Shown: positions 52,505-61,903 of the stretch, one piece after another
Layout of the letters: each line of letters opens with the position of its first letter
Numbering within the stretch: the first letter of the stretch is position 1
NCBI GenBank assembly: GCA_900766005.1
Contig: CAAFTU010000012.1
Coordinates: 1-64,000, forward strand
Length of the DNA stretch: 64,000 bases
DNA from: an uncultured Bacteroides sp.
Lineage (GTDB): Bacteria; Bacteroidota; Bacteroidia; Bacteroidales; Bacteroidaceae
Direction: 5' to 3'
Position numbers and translations under genes: made by a program
The notes under the pieces: generated by a model
Told to the model about the DNA's origin: nothing
The model's database searches: none
Seen by the model: the letters and a program-made list of their open reading frames with translations, nothing else

Positions 52505-55500
52505 TTAAAATTTAACATTGATATTGAAACCATAACTTCTGCGTGAAGGCAAAGAACCATATTCCAATCCCATACCCGTGGTATTATTGTAGTTTGAATC
52601 TGGGTCAATGTTCGGAATATTCTTCCACACAATGAACGGGTTGCGTGCTACGAAAGAAACTGTGGCAGCTTGCACCACCTTCTTCAGCCATTTTTCAGGC
52701 AAACGGTAACTCAACGTCATTTCACGGCATTTCACATACGAGTTATCAAATATAAATGCCGATGGTGCGTTACGACATACACTCATCCAATAATCTTCCG
52801 GATTGACATAGATATCATTTGGACGATAAGTGCCATCCCCGTTATCAATTACACCAGGAGCTACAAAACCACCAGTTGGTTTCCAGTCAGGAGAGCCTTT
52901 AGGGAAACCTGCCGCTTTGCGCTGTTCTTCCGAACGGTACCATTCTTCACGTCCTGCCAAGGTTTCCAACGCTTTACCTGATTCATACGAAGCACGAGCC
53001 GACATAGAATACAAATCTGCACCTACTTTTATATCAAACAAAGCTGAGAAAGACAGACTCTTATAAGTAAAAGTCGTACTCAAACCACCCGTCCAATCCC
53101 AAGATGCATTACCCAACACATGATTGTTAGTATCATATTGTGGCAATCCCGTTGTCGGATCAATCAACACATCACCATTGGAGTTCCGTTTGAAGTCTGG
53201 TCCCACAATAGAACCAAAATTCTCACCGACCTTAGCAGCAACCTGCACATTCAGCCAAGGTGCCTTTTCCAGCTCGAACATATCCACATCATCTACCAGA
53301 CTCTTTACCTTATTGCTGTTCTTAGAGAAATTCACATTCACATCCCAAGAGAAATCCTTCATTTGGATAGGACGAGTGTTCAAAGCAATTTCGATACCTT
53401 TATTTTCAATTTCCCCGGCATTAATCAAACGATAGTTATAGCCCGTAGCCCATGAACTAGCCATACCCATAATCTGATTCTTACTGTTCTGAGTATAATA
53501 CGTCACATCCAAACCAATACGATTGTTCAAAAACTTAGTTTCCAAACCAATTTCAAACGAGTTTGTCTTGGTCGGTTTCAAATCCCGGTTCGGCAACGTA
53601 TTGTTATCTATATAACCGATAGTGAAACCCGGATAGGAAAACTTTGATTTCGTATAAACGAGTCCTAACTGATAAGGATCAGTATCACTACCTACCTGAG
53701 CCCACGACATACGCAGCTTACCATAAGGCATCACGTTACCTACCTTAATCAATTCAGAAAAAACAAAGCTACCTGAGAAAGACGGATACACATACACATT
53801 ATTTCCAGTTGGCAAAGTAGAAGATTGGTCTCCACGTAAAGTAGCATCCAAATAAACCATATGCTTCCAGCCCACATTCACTGCTCCGAATACTGAATTG
53901 ATCTGCTTGCGGTAGCTTCTTTCCTCCATACTCGTCTCGTTGAAACTCATCAACGCCACCACATCTCTGATTTGCATATCTTGAGCAGTTGTCACACTCG
54001 TCTGATTATTGACCTTAAACAGGTTTCCACCCAAAGTGGCACTGAAATCAAAATCCCCCCAGCTATTGTTATACAATGCCAGTAATTCAAAGTTGTACAT
54101 ACGGTTACGGAACTTACTGCTCTGTAAACGTCCTGCTTCATAACCCGGTGTAGTAGGTGCTTTAAAGTCATCAAACATAAACCAATTCATTTCAGCTCCT
54201 ACCGTACCCTGCAACTTCAAGTGTTTAGTAACATTCCATACAGCCTTTCCATTCAAACGAAACTGATCTTTCTTTGATTTGTTGAAGTTCTTATAAATAT
54301 CCCAATAAGGGTTCACGTTATACGGGTCCATACCGTTCCAATTGGCATAATTGCCATCAGCATCTTGATATGATTTCAGCCATTCCTGGTCATAAGTAGT
54401 GGCTAAAGTCATCAGATTCTTACCCACATTGGATTTGCTGTCGCCCAATGCTGGACGATTTTTCACAGCTTCACGCGTATAATTGGCACTAAAATCCAAA
54501 TCTACCTTCCCCATCGTAGTATTCGTACGTAGATTAAAGATATCACGACTCATATTGGTTTCCGGCACGATATCCTTGTTGCGCATATCAGTAAAAGTAA
54601 AACGCAACCCCGTCTTTCCACTATGAGCACTGATGATAGCCGAATTACTTGCAGTCAAACCTGTGCGGAAAAAGTGAGATGTATTGTCCGGAATAATCTG
54701 ATAAGGACGAGAAACACCATCGAAATAATTCACAAGATTACTGCCATCCGCTTTGGCCCCCCAACTCTTATTGGTACTGGAAGTAGCATCAATGCTGTAT
54801 TCACCGTTACTACCCATACCATACACTTCCTGAATGTCATCCCATTTCGCCAATTGAGTATCGATAGTCAGCGTACCGTTATACTCTACACTCAGTTTAT
54901 CTTTGTTGGCTTTTTTTGTAGTAATTAAGATAACCCCATGACTGGCACGGCTACCATATAATGCAGAAGCAGCTGGACCTTTCAATACCGACATATTCTC
55001 AATATCATCCGGATTTATACTGGAAATACCATCACCCAAGTCAAAACCTCCCGCATTACCGGCACTTCCGTAATTGGTATTATCCAAAGGTACTCCGTCG
55101 ATTACATAAAGCGGTTGGTTGTTTCCTGTCATCTCCGTACTACCGCGCAAAATAACACGAGTAGATCCAGAAGGTCCTCCGGCTGTCTGACTTACAACCA
55201 GACCCGGCACACGTCCGGCCATGGAATTAATCACATTCGTTTCTTTTGCTTTCGTCAGCGCTTCCCCTTTTACTTCATCCAAGCCATAACCTAAAGCCTT
55301 ACGCTCCCTTTTTATTCCCAAAGCTGTAACCACCACTTCGCTCAAAGCCTTGCTGTCTTCCTGCATTTGAATCACCAAAGGAGCATTTCCACTTACAATT
55401 TCCAAAGTCTTATAACCTACATAGCTGACAACCAGGGTGGCTCCTGGCTTTACACGCAATGAAAAATTACCGTCTAAATCGGTAATCGTACCATTACCTT

Positions 55501-55699
55501 CATTACCCTTTTCAACCACAGATGCACCGATAACCGGTCCCAAAGCATCATTAACCGTACCTTTCACTAATTTGTTCTGCTGTTGCACCACCTCACCTTG
55601 TGCCCACGGCGAAGCAGCATACATGCGCGGCAGTCCCCCAACTAAAGCCAACGAGAAAGTACCACAGCACAATGCGAATTTCAAATGAGTTGTTTTCAT
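52505..55699 (-). CDS. SusC/RagA-family TonB-linked outer-membrane protein
   Basis: The 1064-residue transporter has a signal peptide, a carboxypeptidase-regulatory-like domain (VKGTVNDALGPVIGASV, about 45-115), a plug (about 130-250, with PLYVIDGVPLDNTNYG and VLKGPAASALYGSRASHG), and a barrel ending GFNINVKF. It imports oligosaccharides of the glucan with SusD. It lies 16 bases after the GH16 gene in the transcription direction. Confidence 0.95.
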   Translation of the reverse strand: MKTTHLKFALCCGTFSLALVGGLPRMYAASPWAQGEVVQQQNKLVKGTVNDALGPVIGASVVEKGNEGNGTITDLDGNFSLRVKPGATLVVSYVGYKTLEIVSGNAPLVIQMQEDSKALSEVVVTALGIKRERKALGYGLDEVKGEALTKAKETNVINSMAGRVPGLVVSQTAGGPSGSTRVILRGSTEMTGNNQPLYVIDGVPLDNTNYGSAGNAGGFDLGDGISSINPDDIENMSVLKGPAASALYGSRASHGVILITTKKANKDKLSVEYNGTLTIDTQLAKWDDIQEVYGMGSNGEYSIDATSSTNKSWGAKADGSNLVNYFDGVSRPYQIIPDNTSHFFRTGLTASNSAIISAHSGKTGLRFTFTDMRNKDIVPETNMSRDIFNLRTNTTMGKVDLDFSANYTREAVKNRPALGDSKSNVGKNLMTLATTYDQEWLKSYQDADGNYANWNGMDPYNVNPYWDIYKNFNKSKKDQFRLNGKAVWNVTKHLKLQGTVGAEMNWFMFDDFKAPTTPGYEAGRLQSSKFRNRMYNFELLALYNNSWGDFDFSATLGGNLFKVNNQTSVTTAQDMQIRDVVALMSFNETSMEERSYRKQINSVFGAVNVGWKHMVYLDATLRGDQSSTLPTGNNVYVYPSFSGSFVFSELIKVGNVMPYGKLRMSWAQVGSDTDPYQLGLVYTKSKFSYPGFTIGYIDNNTLPNRDLKPTKTNSFEIGLETKFLNNRIGLDVTYYTQNSKNQIMGMASSWATGYNYRLINAGEIENKGIEIALNTRPIQMKDFSWDVNVNFSKNSNKVKSLVDDVDMFELEKAPWLNVQVAAKVGENFGSIVGPDFKRNSNGDVLIDPTTGLPQYDTNNHVLGNASWDWTGGLSTTFTYKSLSFSALFDIKVGADLYSMSARASYESGKALETLAGREEWYRSEEQRKAAGFPKGSPDWKPTGGFVAPGVIDNGDGTYRPNDIYVNPEDYWMSVCRNAPSAFIFDNSYVKCREMTLSYRLPEKWLKKVVQAATVSFVARNPFIVWKNIPNIDPDSNYNNTTGMGLEYGSLPSRRSYGFNINVKF

Positions 55700-55715
55700 T
55701 GTTCTTTATTTAAGA

Positions 55716-56543
55716 TTAATAGATTCGTATCCAGTCAACATACATATGAGCCTTTGCCCCTTCCGGCAAAGCCGTAATCTGATCTTTCTCCAAAATATTC
55801 GGGAAGTCACCTCCTACAGCTAAATTGAAGAGTACATAACAGTTGTCATGAAAATACTCCTCTCTTCCACTGACACTACTGATGTCAAACGTATGGAAAA
55901 GAATACCGTCTACCGATACAGCCAACTTATAAGCATCCCATTCCAAAGTATAAGTATGATACTGACCATCCTGCAGACTATGGGCAAAATCAGCAGCATG
56001 ATATTCCTGTCGATGAGTCTCCACACTCGTTCCGTAATGAATGGCTGAATTCAGAAAGGTCTCCGTAGTACCATTAGCAATACCATTTTTCTCACCCATC
56101 TCCAAAATATCAATTTCACCGCACTGCGGCCACGGCTTCTCATTATCGCCCATCATCCAAAATGCCGGCCACAAGCCATTGGCTGTTTTAGGCAATTTGA
56201 TACTGGCCTCTATTTTCCGATGCTTGAAATTCATTTTACCCTTTGAATTCACACGTCCCGAATAAATCATACCGTCTTTATGTTCTGCAGTCAGAATCAG
56301 AACAGACTTATCGCCGTCTTTACCTACCGTTACATGCTCCTTGTCGTAAGCCTGTAATTCCCGGTTCACCCATCCCGGTTCATGCACCTCCTTGGTCCAC
56401 ACCTGTTCGTTAAAGGTCTCAAATTCGTCAACAAAAAAACAAAATTCAGCAGGATTCTGTGGTCCGTTTTCATCGTCATGAGATGCACACGCCTGCTGCG
56501 TAAAGAAAAGAAAAGCAAACAATAAATACTTTACATTTTTCAT
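55716..56543 (-). CDS. GH16 endo-beta-glucanase (laminarinase-like)
   Basis: The 275-residue enzyme has a lipoprotein-like signal (TQQACASHDDE). It has the GH16 active-site motif GEIDILEMGE, with E143 as nucleophile and E148 as acid/base around D145, and an aromatic-rich substrate cleft (NGLWPAFWMMGDNEKPWPQ). The EIDILE spacing with an extra residue (beta-bulge) fits GH16_3, active on beta-1,3-glucan (laminarin) and beta-1,3/1,4-glucan. It is the first gene of the operon that follows the HTCS terminator. Confidence 0.93.
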   Translation of the reverse strand: MKNVKYLLFAFLFFTQQACASHDDENGPQNPAEFCFFVDEFETFNEQVWTKEVHEPGWVNRELQAYDKEHVTVGKDGDKSVLILTAEHKDGMIYSGRVNSKGKMNFKHRKIEASIKLPKTANGLWPAFWMMGDNEKPWPQCGEIDILEMGEKNGIANGTTETFLNSAIHYGTSVETHRQEYHAADFAHSLQDGQYHTYTLEWDAYKLAVSVDGILFHTFDISSVSGREEYFHDNCYVLFNLAVGGDFPNILEKDQITALPEGAKAHMYVDWIRIY

Positions 56544-56617
56544 GAGGTTTTATTATTTTAAAGTTAAACAAAACTCCTCAGACGGCTACCGGTACTTTTT
56601 TTTTCTCTTCCTGTCCG

Positions 56618-56657
56618 AAGAAAAAGAAAGCGGCAATTCCGCTTGAGAAACTGCCGC
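56618..56657 (-). terminator. HTCS terminator
   Basis: Minus-strand stem GCGGCA (56657-56652) and TGCCGC (56635-56630), with T-rich tail 56629-56618. It separates the HTCS gene from the GH16-susCD operon. Confidence 0.7.
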
Positions 56658-56718
56658 AAAATTGGTTATTTTAGGCCAAAACGAGGTTAGATTACTGACA
56701 TAATTGGTTTGATAGCTA

Positions 56719-59700
56719 TCATACTTCCGTATTAGCATACTTACTGGGCTGCACACCGAACTGTTTTTTGAATAAAATGCTAAAGTATTTTGTATTTACA
56801 AAACCGGTTTCCACAGAAACATCGACCACACTCTTACCAGCCATCAGCAACTCGGCTGCCTTCTGCAGACGAATCAAGCGAATGAATTCCTGCGGCGCCT
56901 TCCCCGTCAACGATTTCAAGCGCCCGTAAAACAGCGTACGGCTCATGGCCATCTCCTGACAAAGTTCATTGATGGTAAATTCCTGATTGCTGATATTCGA
57001 CAAAACCACCTGCGTAGCCTGCTCTACAAATATCTTATCACTTTCTGATAGTTCAGCCGGCTGCACCGTTTCATCTATCCGTTTGGCTTCTTCAACCGCT
57101 ACAGCTACATCTTCTGCCGGCTGCTGCCCTACCTGCAGCAACGCATGTCGCATCAGCCATTGCCGCTGACGTTCTCTGTTTGCCAAAAGCCCGCGCACTT
57201 TCAACTGAAGAATATCCGTATGAAAAGGTTTGGGAATATAATCATCGGCCCCCTTTCGCAGTCCATCCGCCATAGCATCATGCGTAGTCTTCGCTGTAAG
57301 CAACACAAAAGGGATACTAGCCGTTTCCGGATTTGCCTTCACACGCTCACACAGCTCATCCCCCTGAATACCGGGCATCATCACATCCGATACGATAATA
57401 TCCGGATATTCCTTTTCCAGACAAGCCAATGCTTCTTCACCCGTAGCCGCTTCTATCACCCGATACGAATGACGGAAAATCATCTGCAGATAATGGCGCA
57501 AAGCATCATTGTCCTCCACAATAAGCAAGGTTTCCTGCGGATGCCCCGCCACTTCGGCATCGTTTTCCACTCCTTCGGAAAGAGCAACATCCGTATACGA
57601 TTCAATCTTCCCTTGAGCAATAGGCTCCTTCACAGCCTCATCAGCCGCAGCCTCCGGGTGACGGTCGGTGAGATTGAACACCAGGCTGAACGCAGTACCT
57701 ACATTCTCTACCGAACGGAAAGAAATCTGACCATGCAACATTTTCATCAAACGATACACCTGCAGCAGCCCAAATCCACTGCCATCTGCATTCGACTTAC
57801 GGGCATTTTCTGCACGATAGACGGAAGTAAAAAGATGTTTCTGTTCCTGATGCGGGATACCGATACCCGTATCCTCAATCCGTATAACGGCCTTCTTCTT
57901 TGTAAAAGATAATTGAATACTGATTTTTCCTCCCCTAGGAGTATATTTACAGGCATTAGATAACAAATTGTCAAGAATCATCTCCATCAGTTTTCGATCA
58001 GCCAGCACACATACATCCTCTTTTGGCAATACAAGATTCACATCTAATTCTTTCTTTTTGGCATAAGATTGAAACTCTGCTACCTCCTTGCCCAGCAATT
58101 CATTAAGACTAAGAGGAGTCCACTGAACAGTATATTTACCTTGATCCAAGCGTTCAAATTCTAAAAGCTGACCGACCAGATCATGCAATTTCTGGGTATT
58201 CGTCCGGGCCAGATTCAAATAGTAACGGGCATCCGGAGTCAATTCCTCTTTTGTCAAATCCTCCAATGGAGCCATAATCAGTGTTACCGGTGTACGGATA
58301 TCATGGGCCGTATCAATAAAGAAGCGGATTTTATCTTCATCATATTGTTTCTGCATCCGGTTACTATTATAACGGAGAATAAAATAAAAGATACCACCCA
58401 ACAGACACAGATAAGTCACCCATGCATAACCAGAGTTCCACCATGGCTGAAAGATTCGGATTGGCAGTATCTGTTCATCAATAATCTCACTGTTGCTCTT
58501 ACGCAGACTGCGCACTTTCAACAGATAACTTCCCGGAGACACCTTGCTATATTTCACACTTCCTTTGAAAGAAGCTGCACTCCACGTCTTTTCATAGCCA
58601 TCCAAAATATATTGATATACGATGTCCTGCTGAAACTGATAATTGATAGATTCAAAATCAATAGTAAATGAATTCTGCGAATAATCCAGCTCCATTTCGC
58701 GGTTTAAGAGCATCTGGCAGATAAGAGGAGTCATCTCCTTCCGCTCTTTCTCACCTATATTGTCAATGGTAAATCCCGAGAAGCGTAACGGAGCCTGGTA
58801 GTCGGCCCTTGTCACCAGATGAGGATAAAGACATACAGCCCCGCTGGTACTGCCAAATGCATACTGACCATCACTGAGCCGGGTAAATGATGACTTGTTA
58901 TATTCGCGGTTGATCTCCTGCAAGAAACTCAGGTCGGACACCTGTTCATTTTCCAATAAGGCCAGCCCTTTCCCAGTACTGGCCCAAATACGTCCATAAA
59001 CATCTTTATGAATGCTGTAAACATCATTTGAAGGCATTCCTTCTTGAGTCGTAAAGCTGCGCACCGATCGCTTGTGCATATTATAGAGACTCAACCCACC
59101 ATCTTCTGTCCCCAGCCAGACCGTTCCGTCACCATTAAACAGCATACTGATGATATACGCACTGGCATTATTGGACTTAAATTCACTTGAAGTAGCATAA
59201 CGGGTCACCTTTCCGGTCTGAATATCCACCAAACAAAACCCATCCACTGTAGCCACTGCCATTTCATGGGAATTAACAGTTTGTACAGAATGAATCCAAT
59301 TCACATCATACGATGCAATACGTTCACCATGAGGTTTCATAGATATCAAATCTCCATCCAATCCACCTATCCAAACATTTTGCATAGAATCTACCGCAAT
59401 GGAAAAAATATAATTAGTAGTCAATATGCCGTCTTGCTTCGTGAAATGAGAAAGTACCTTTCCCGCTTCATCCAACAGATATACCCCACCGCCATACGTA
59501 CCTGCCCATACTTGTCCCTTTTTGTCTTTACTAAGCGAAACCACCACATTGGATTGCAAAACATGTTTCCACTTTGACGAATCCTGCTGTATACTGATAC
59601 CCTGATCTGTTGCAAACCACAAGTCTCCGTTATAATTCTCAAGAATGCCATTTACATTATTATTCATCAACGACTGAGGATTTCTATCCTCGTGTGTATA

Positions 59701-60711
59701 TACGCCAATCGGATACTTCTGCACAATAGCCACAGAAACCCCACCCGTGTAACTACCCATCCATATATTCCCTTGAAAATCTTTGGTTACTGCATAAATT
59801 CCATTACCTTTCAAACACCTATTCTCATTATCTCCTGTGATAAAAAGCGGAGTAACACTTATCCCTTTCTTGGCTACTGCATATACCCCTCCCCCGTCAA
59901 TACCGACCAGGACAGACTCTGCATTGAAATCAGAAATAGCCCGTATCGGATTGGAGAATGCACTATTCGACTCACAAATCGTAGTCATTTTTTTTGTTTG
60001 AATATTCAAACGAAGCAAGCCACTATTGAAAGTACCCATCCACAACCGGTTCTTCCCTTTCTCAAAAAACAACGTCTGTATATCGCTTCCCTTCACCCAT
60101 TCCTCTTTCACAGAAGAAGACATCCGGTCATACACAGTCAGCCCGGTCGCTGTTCCCACATACACCCTGTCCGCTTCAACCAAAAGTTCATTCACATATT
60201 TGCCAGGAACAACTAAAGATACAAAACCATCAGCACCCATTCTATACAATCCCTGACTCAATCCCAACCAAATCTCACCTCCAGCATCCACACATAGCTT
60301 ATTCAAAATAATCTCACCTGATATATGTGAAGACAATGCATACATCTGCTCAAACCTATCTTTTTCAGAAGAATATAGATAAATTTTGCCTGCATTGTCA
60401 TATACCCAAAGTCTTTCCTTCGAATCATAAAACAATTTCAGCCTTCGGCCAGCCATATCTCCATATTTAAATTCACCAGGAAGAACATAGCTTTTTATTG
60501 ATTGCCCATTGTAGCGGTCAATTCCAGCTTTAGTAGCCACCCACATGGCATGATTTTTATCTTCAACGATGGAAAAAACACGGAGACTGCTTAATCCATC
60601 CGCATATCCTATATGTCTGACACTGAATGTAGAGTAAGTTTGTTTACATTGAATAGACGAACTGAGAAGACATAAGGTTACAATGATTAGATAAGTAAAC
60701 AACGCTTTCAT
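56719..60711 (-). CDS. hybrid two-component system regulator (HTCS)
   Basis: The 1330-residue sensor-regulator contains, in order: signal peptide; a periplasmic two-propeller sensor (Reg_prop repeats, about 30-640, repeated WxGTxxGGL segments); a Y_Y_Y domain (about 665-745); a membrane helix (about 760-778); a histidine kinase with H803 in TAHDIRTPVTL and an ATPase with GSGFGLLQVYRL; a receiver (about 1060-1175) with D1109 in VSDVMMPG; and an AraC HTH (about 1225-1330). It senses glucan breakdown products and activates the adjacent operon. Start is ATG 60711; the longer frame begins with TTG. Confidence 0.95.
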   Translation of the reverse strand: MKALFTYLIIVTLCLLSSSIQCKQTYSTFSVRHIGYADGLSSLRVFSIVEDKNHAMWVATKAGIDRYNGQSIKSYVLPGEFKYGDMAGRRLKLFYDSKERLWVYDNAGKIYLYSSEKDRFEQMYALSSHISGEIILNKLCVDAGGEIWLGLSQGLYRMGADGFVSLVVPGKYVNELLVEADRVYVGTATGLTVYDRMSSSVKEEWVKGSDIQTLFFEKGKNRLWMGTFNSGLLRLNIQTKKMTTICESNSAFSNPIRAISDFNAESVLVGIDGGGVYAVAKKGISVTPLFITGDNENRCLKGNGIYAVTKDFQGNIWMGSYTGGVSVAIVQKYPIGVYTHEDRNPQSLMNNNVNGILENYNGDLWFATDQGISIQQDSSKWKHVLQSNVVVSLSKDKKGQVWAGTYGGGVYLLDEAGKVLSHFTKQDGILTTNYIFSIAVDSMQNVWIGGLDGDLISMKPHGERIASYDVNWIHSVQTVNSHEMAVATVDGFCLVDIQTGKVTRYATSSEFKSNNASAYIISMLFNGDGTVWLGTEDGGLSLYNMHKRSVRSFTTQEGMPSNDVYSIHKDVYGRIWASTGKGLALLENEQVSDLSFLQEINREYNKSSFTRLSDGQYAFGSTSGAVCLYPHLVTRADYQAPLRFSGFTIDNIGEKERKEMTPLICQMLLNREMELDYSQNSFTIDFESINYQFQQDIVYQYILDGYEKTWSAASFKGSVKYSKVSPGSYLLKVRSLRKSNSEIIDEQILPIRIFQPWWNSGYAWVTYLCLLGGIFYFILRYNSNRMQKQYDEDKIRFFIDTAHDIRTPVTLIMAPLEDLTKEELTPDARYYLNLARTNTQKLHDLVGQLLEFERLDQGKYTVQWTPLSLNELLGKEVAEFQSYAKKKELDVNLVLPKEDVCVLADRKLMEMILDNLLSNACKYTPRGGKISIQLSFTKKKAVIRIEDTGIGIPHQEQKHLFTSVYRAENARKSNADGSGFGLLQVYRLMKMLHGQISFRSVENVGTAFSLVFNLTDRHPEAAADEAVKEPIAQGKIESYTDVALSEGVENDAEVAGHPQETLLIVEDNDALRHYLQMIFRHSYRVIEAATGEEALACLEKEYPDIIVSDVMMPGIQGDELCERVKANPETASIPFVLLTAKTTHDAMADGLRKGADDYIPKPFHTDILQLKVRGLLANRERQRQWLMRHALLQVGQQPAEDVAVAVEEAKRIDETVQPAELSESDKIFVEQATQVVLSNISNQEFTINELCQEMAMSRTLFYGRLKSLTGKAPQEFIRLIRLQKAAELLMAGKSVVDVSVETGFVNTKYFSILFKKQFGVQPSKYANTEV

Positions 60712-60749
60712 AAAATACAAATTCAGACTTACTATGTTTTTCTAATGCA

Positions 60750-60757
60750 CAAATATA
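60750..60757 (-). promoter_or_regulatory. -7 element for HTCS
   Basis: TATATTTG on the minus strand, 39 bases before the HTCS ATG. Confidence 0.6.
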
Positions 60758-60840
60758 TGAATTATTCGCTAAATATCTCTATTTATGCAAGTAGTTTGTA
60801 AACAAAAAAACGGATAGTGCCCATGACCATTGGCAAGCAC

Positions 60841-61707
60841 CTAAAATCGTCCTCTTTCTCCAAGGTAGATTATCCATCCTGTACTAAGTGCCACCAGCAC
60901 CGTACACAGGAGCGAGCCTTCAAACCCGAAGGCTCCTCCGTTCAGTGCGGTAGGATGCGGCACCTGCAGCTGCAGGCAAGTCGCCAGCGACCCCATACCG
61001 CTCACCGGATACCCCAGCACCGGCCCTTGAATCCAGTTCCAGAACAGATGCAGCGAAACGGGGAAACAGAGGTTGCGCGTATAAAGATACGATGCCCCCA
61101 GCATCATGCCCGCCAGCACCAGATTCACCAGCGGCAACAGCCCCACATGCGGGTTGAACAGATGCAGCAGACCGAAGAGCGAAGCCGAAAGAAACAGCGC
61201 CAGGAAGCGGTTCATCCCCGAACGCAGCAGACGCCCCAAGATAAATCCCCGCACCAGAATCTCCTCAAACAGCGCCACCAGCAGGAAGAAAAGCCACGCG
61301 CCCGCCAGCCTTCCCGGTTGCCAGTGCACCCCCGTCACCTTCACCTCTCCCAACACAAGCGAAAGTCCGAAGCCGATGCCGTAGAGCACCGCCGCCAGCA
61401 GAAAGCCATACAGCCATCCCCGTCCGTGCCCCCTCACCGACAGCCCCAGTTCCGACCACGGCCGTCCCTCGAGTCTGAACAGCAGCAAAGAGGCAGCCAG
61501 CACCGCCAGCACACTGCTGCCTTCGTATATGCAATAGTTCAACAAAGATGACTCCTCTCCTGCCGGAGGAGGAAGCAACGACAAAAGCCAGGAAGCACCC
61601 CACCCGAAAAAACTCATTGCCACCATCAGTACACCAAAAAACAAGGGTATGGCCGCATAGGCTGGCCACATTCTTCCCATCCACATATTTCTTTTCTCCA
61701 TCCACAT
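60841..61707 (-). CDS. CPBP-family intramembrane protease
   Basis: The 288-residue protein has about seven to eight membrane segments. The CPBP (Abi/CAAX-like) core is present: EEILVRGFILG (EExxxR, glutamates near 147), then SASLFGLLHLFN containing the conserved His, and a later FWNWIQG. These are catalytic residues of glutamic-type intramembrane proteases. Substrate is unknown. It is next to HTCS and separated from GH43 by a weak terminator. An ATG within the first residues (MWMGRM) is an alternative. Confidence 0.9.
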   Translation of the reverse strand: MWMEKRNMWMGRMWPAYAAIPLFFGVLMVAMSFFGWGASWLLSLLPPPAGEESSLLNYCIYEGSSVLAVLAASLLLFRLEGRPWSELGLSVRGHGRGWLYGFLLAAVLYGIGFGLSLVLGEVKVTGVHWQPGRLAGAWLFFLLVALFEEILVRGFILGRLLRSGMNRFLALFLSASLFGLLHLFNPHVGLLPLVNLVLAGMMLGASYLYTRNLCFPVSLHLFWNWIQGPVLGYPVSGMGSLATCLQLQVPHPTALNGGAFGFEGSLLCTVLVALSTGWIIYLGERGRF

Positions 61708-61770
61708 TCAGCTAATTTGTTCACGCATCTTATTCACGTTGTTTTCCGCAACGTATCTGCGACCTGTCTG

Positions 61771-61778
61771 CAAAAGTA
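61771..61778 (-). promoter_or_regulatory. -7 element for the CPBP gene
   Basis: TACTTTTG on the minus strand, 64 bases upstream of the start at 61707. Confidence 0.5.
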
Positions 61779-61794
61779 ATCATTTATACACAAG

Positions 61795-61832
61795 AAAGGC
61801 TGCCCCAACCCAAAAAATGGAGACAGCCTTTT
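61795..61832 (-). terminator. weak terminator after the GH43 gene
   Basis: On the minus strand AAAGGCTG (61831-61824) pairs with CAGCCTTT (61802-61795) and is followed by TTTCTTG. It lies 72 bases after the GH43 stop. Confidence 0.6.
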
Positions 61833-61903
61833 CTTTATCAACCTGTTTATTATCCTTTCAGTCAGAGTAAAACATACACAGACCAGTTCCTTTTCTTCTT
61901 CTC

